Positions 14,905 through 16,098 of a stretch of 16,098 nt of DNA are shown here, piece by piece (positions within the stretch are counted from its first letter, which is position 1; each line of letters starts with the position of its first letter). The notes beneath the pieces are model-generated. The model saw only the letters and a list, made by a program, of their open reading frames with translations. It ran no database searches and was not told the origin of the DNA. This stretch comes from Physocladia obscura (taxonomy: Eukaryota; Chytridiomycota; Chytridiomycetes; Chytridiales; Chytriomycetaceae). The stretch spans positions 1-16,098 of the forward strand of contig JADGJH010000615.1 in NCBI GenBank assembly GCA_027596945.1, in the 5' to 3' direction. The position numbers were made by a program, and so were the translations under genes.

Positions 14905-15037
14905 ATGTTGGAATTCCAGAGAAAAAAATTGCACTGGAAAATGTTTAAAAAGTGTTTATTTCTCTTTGTTTAAGAAGAAACTTGAATAAAAGATATTTGG
15001 AAGCATTATCAAACCCTCTGACAACTGAAATTCAACA
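14905..15037 (+). repeat. Direct repeat, copy A (133 bases)
   Basis: This aligns without gaps to 15146-15278 with about 18 mismatches (86% identity by eye). The last 57 bases differ at only two positions. The two copies are offset by exactly 241 bases. It is not part of any recognisable element and has no open frame. Confidence 0.9.
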
Positions 15038-15145
15038 ATAGGACATATTATTTAGCAAAAGTTACTGCCTGTCAATGATCAAAAAAAGGATTTTCACAAA
15101 TCTCCTACATCTACAATATTTATCAAAAAATCAAATAATAATCTC

Positions 15146-15278
15146 ATGTTGAAATTCCAGAGAATAAACCTGCACAGGAAAACATTTCTAAAGTATTTAT
15201 TTCTTATTGCTTAAAAAAAAGCTTGAATAAAAGATATTTGGAAGTATTATCAAACCCTCTGACAACTGAAAATCAACA
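15146..15278 (+). repeat. Direct repeat, copy B (133 bases)
   Basis: Second copy of the repeat at 14905-15037, same strand. The similarity stops soon after AATCAACA at the right end. The 108 bases between the copies show no obvious similarity to the sequence after copy B, so this is not a simple 241-base tandem array. Confidence 0.9.
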
Positions 15279-15900
15279 CATGTGGCAACTGCATTTGGAA
15301 AATCAAAAATTGTTTTGTTTCTCCATGAAGACTTTGTGGTTCTCATCTTGACATAGTGATGGCATGTGAATTTTTAGTGCCAGTTCTTGAACATGGGAAA
15401 CTATTGCTGCAGACAAGGGATATTGCAAACATTCTGGGCTTGGGCATTTTGTTACTCCTATTAAAAACAATAGAAGGAACAATTTAATTGGTCAACACAA
15501 TCATGAATTGTACATCATAGGCTCCTTTCATGAAACTGTCAATAAACACTTGAAGGATTTTCATATAATTTGTACCTTTTATGAATCTTGAAACAAGCAT
15601 CAAACTGTATTTTTTTTTGTAACAATATTACTCAAATTAAATTAAGACATGAGCCTCTTTTTAATTCAGATTTGAAATGAATTGGAATAAAAAAAGCTGT
15701 ACTTTGATTTTTTCACAATACTGAATCTCTCTGCATGTGTATCCCCCTGCCTGTTTATCACTGTATTGTGCTAAATACTCCTTCTCATATTTATCTTTCC
15801 TTGTTTTAATTACTTGATATAGCAGGATTTTGTTTTTAATGGTTTGTTTTACTCTGGTATCACCTATTTTCCTGTTCTAACTGTAAAAAATCAAAATAAA

Positions 15901-16098
15901 ATGAGTTCATTTCAATGTGAAAGGCAGCAGCAGAGTTATGCCAAAAGTGATATTGAAACTAAAAAATCACTTGTAATAAAAAGAAAAAAATCTAAAAAAG
16001 CTGGTGCTTCTGTACAGCTCCGTGTCCTTGCAGATTGGGCACAGGAGGTAAGCAGCAAGAACCATTGGGGGAACAACTGCACTAGACGTGGGTTGTTA
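15901..16098 (+). CDS. Possible first exon of a gene cut by the window edge
   Basis: An ATG in good context (AAAATGA) opens a frame that stays open for 66 codons to the window end. The first 49 residues are Gln/Lys-rich, with a basic stretch VIKRKKSKKAG resembling a nuclear localisation signal. They end in QLRVLADWAQE exactly at GAG|GTAAGC, a strong donor near 16049. A T-rich stretch precedes it. I recognise no family. It could be a real 49-residue coding exon, a transposon ORF start, or chance in AT-rich DNA. Confidence 0.35.
   Translation, partial: MSSFQCERQQQSYAKSDIETKKSLVIKRKKSKKAGASVQLRVLADWAQEVSSKNHWGNNCTRRGLL

Larger units (their letters stand above)
12180..15900. other. Gene-free, CpG-depleted, AT-rich region
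   Basis: No recognisable protein-coding gene was found on either strand across about 3.7 kb. Stops are frequent and the open frames are short. Counting by eye gives roughly 10 CpG dinucleotides here, against about 28 in only 660 bases at 5401-6060, while TG and CA are common. This is the pattern left by long-term cytosine methylation and deamination, or by DNA of a different origin. It contains the direct repeats and the tRNA-like fragment listed separately. The edge coincides with the last visible CaMKK exon. Confidence 0.75.

Noticed and set aside
14905..15278. CRISPR array or tandem satellite
   Set aside because: There are only two diverged copies with unrelated flanks in a eukaryotic context. 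There is no regular short repeat-spacer pattern.

Overview
This is a eukaryotic, almost certainly animal, nuclear window. It is AT-rich, has very short spliceosomal introns (41-199 bases, most 45-80), and carries three conserved multi-exon genes. The gene set (USP7, CENP-C, a CaMKK with its RP insert) is animal-like. Tiny introns, AT richness and TTTCAG-type acceptors recall nematodes, but many acceptors are not of the strict Caenorhabditis type. An enoplean (clade I) nematode or another compact-intron invertebrate is my best guess, and the species is not established.

Layout. Bases 1-128 are the 3' flank of USP7 and include a G-quadruplex-type run on its coding strand. Bases 129-4915 (minus) hold a complete 21-exon USP7/HAUSP deubiquitinase gene, 1120 aa, whose exons join in frame with catalytic Cys, His and Asp present. 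Bases 4916-5241 are a short divergent promoter. Bases 5242-8828 (plus) hold a complete 7-exon CENP-C (Mif2-type) kinetochore gene, 1062 aa, with a Mif2-like N-terminal box, the CENP-C motif, a cupin and an unusual basic tail. Bases 9009 to about 12079 (minus) hold a calcium/calmodulin-dependent protein kinase kinase (CaMKK), at least 927 aa, with a very long Ser-rich N-terminal region. CENP-C and CaMKK converge, and their poly(A) signals lie so that their 3' ends must overlap.

From about 12.18 kb to 15.9 kb the character changes abruptly. There is no recognisable gene, CpG almost disappears (about 10 in 3.7 kb by eye, against about 28 in 660 bases of CENP-C exon 2), and there is a pair of 133-base direct repeats about 86% identical, a tRNA-like Pol III-type fragment and some unassigned open frames. 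An open frame with a good donor site starts at 15901 and runs off the right edge.

The three genes are housekeeping or signalling genes with no evident shared pathway. USP7 and CENP-C share a promoter region. The exon joins were worked out by hand from homology, splice dinucleotides and phase, and all three models keep frame throughout. I found no CRISPR array, operon or intact mobile element, and no clear new multi-gene system. The strongest unexplained signal is the compositional cliff at 12.18 kb.
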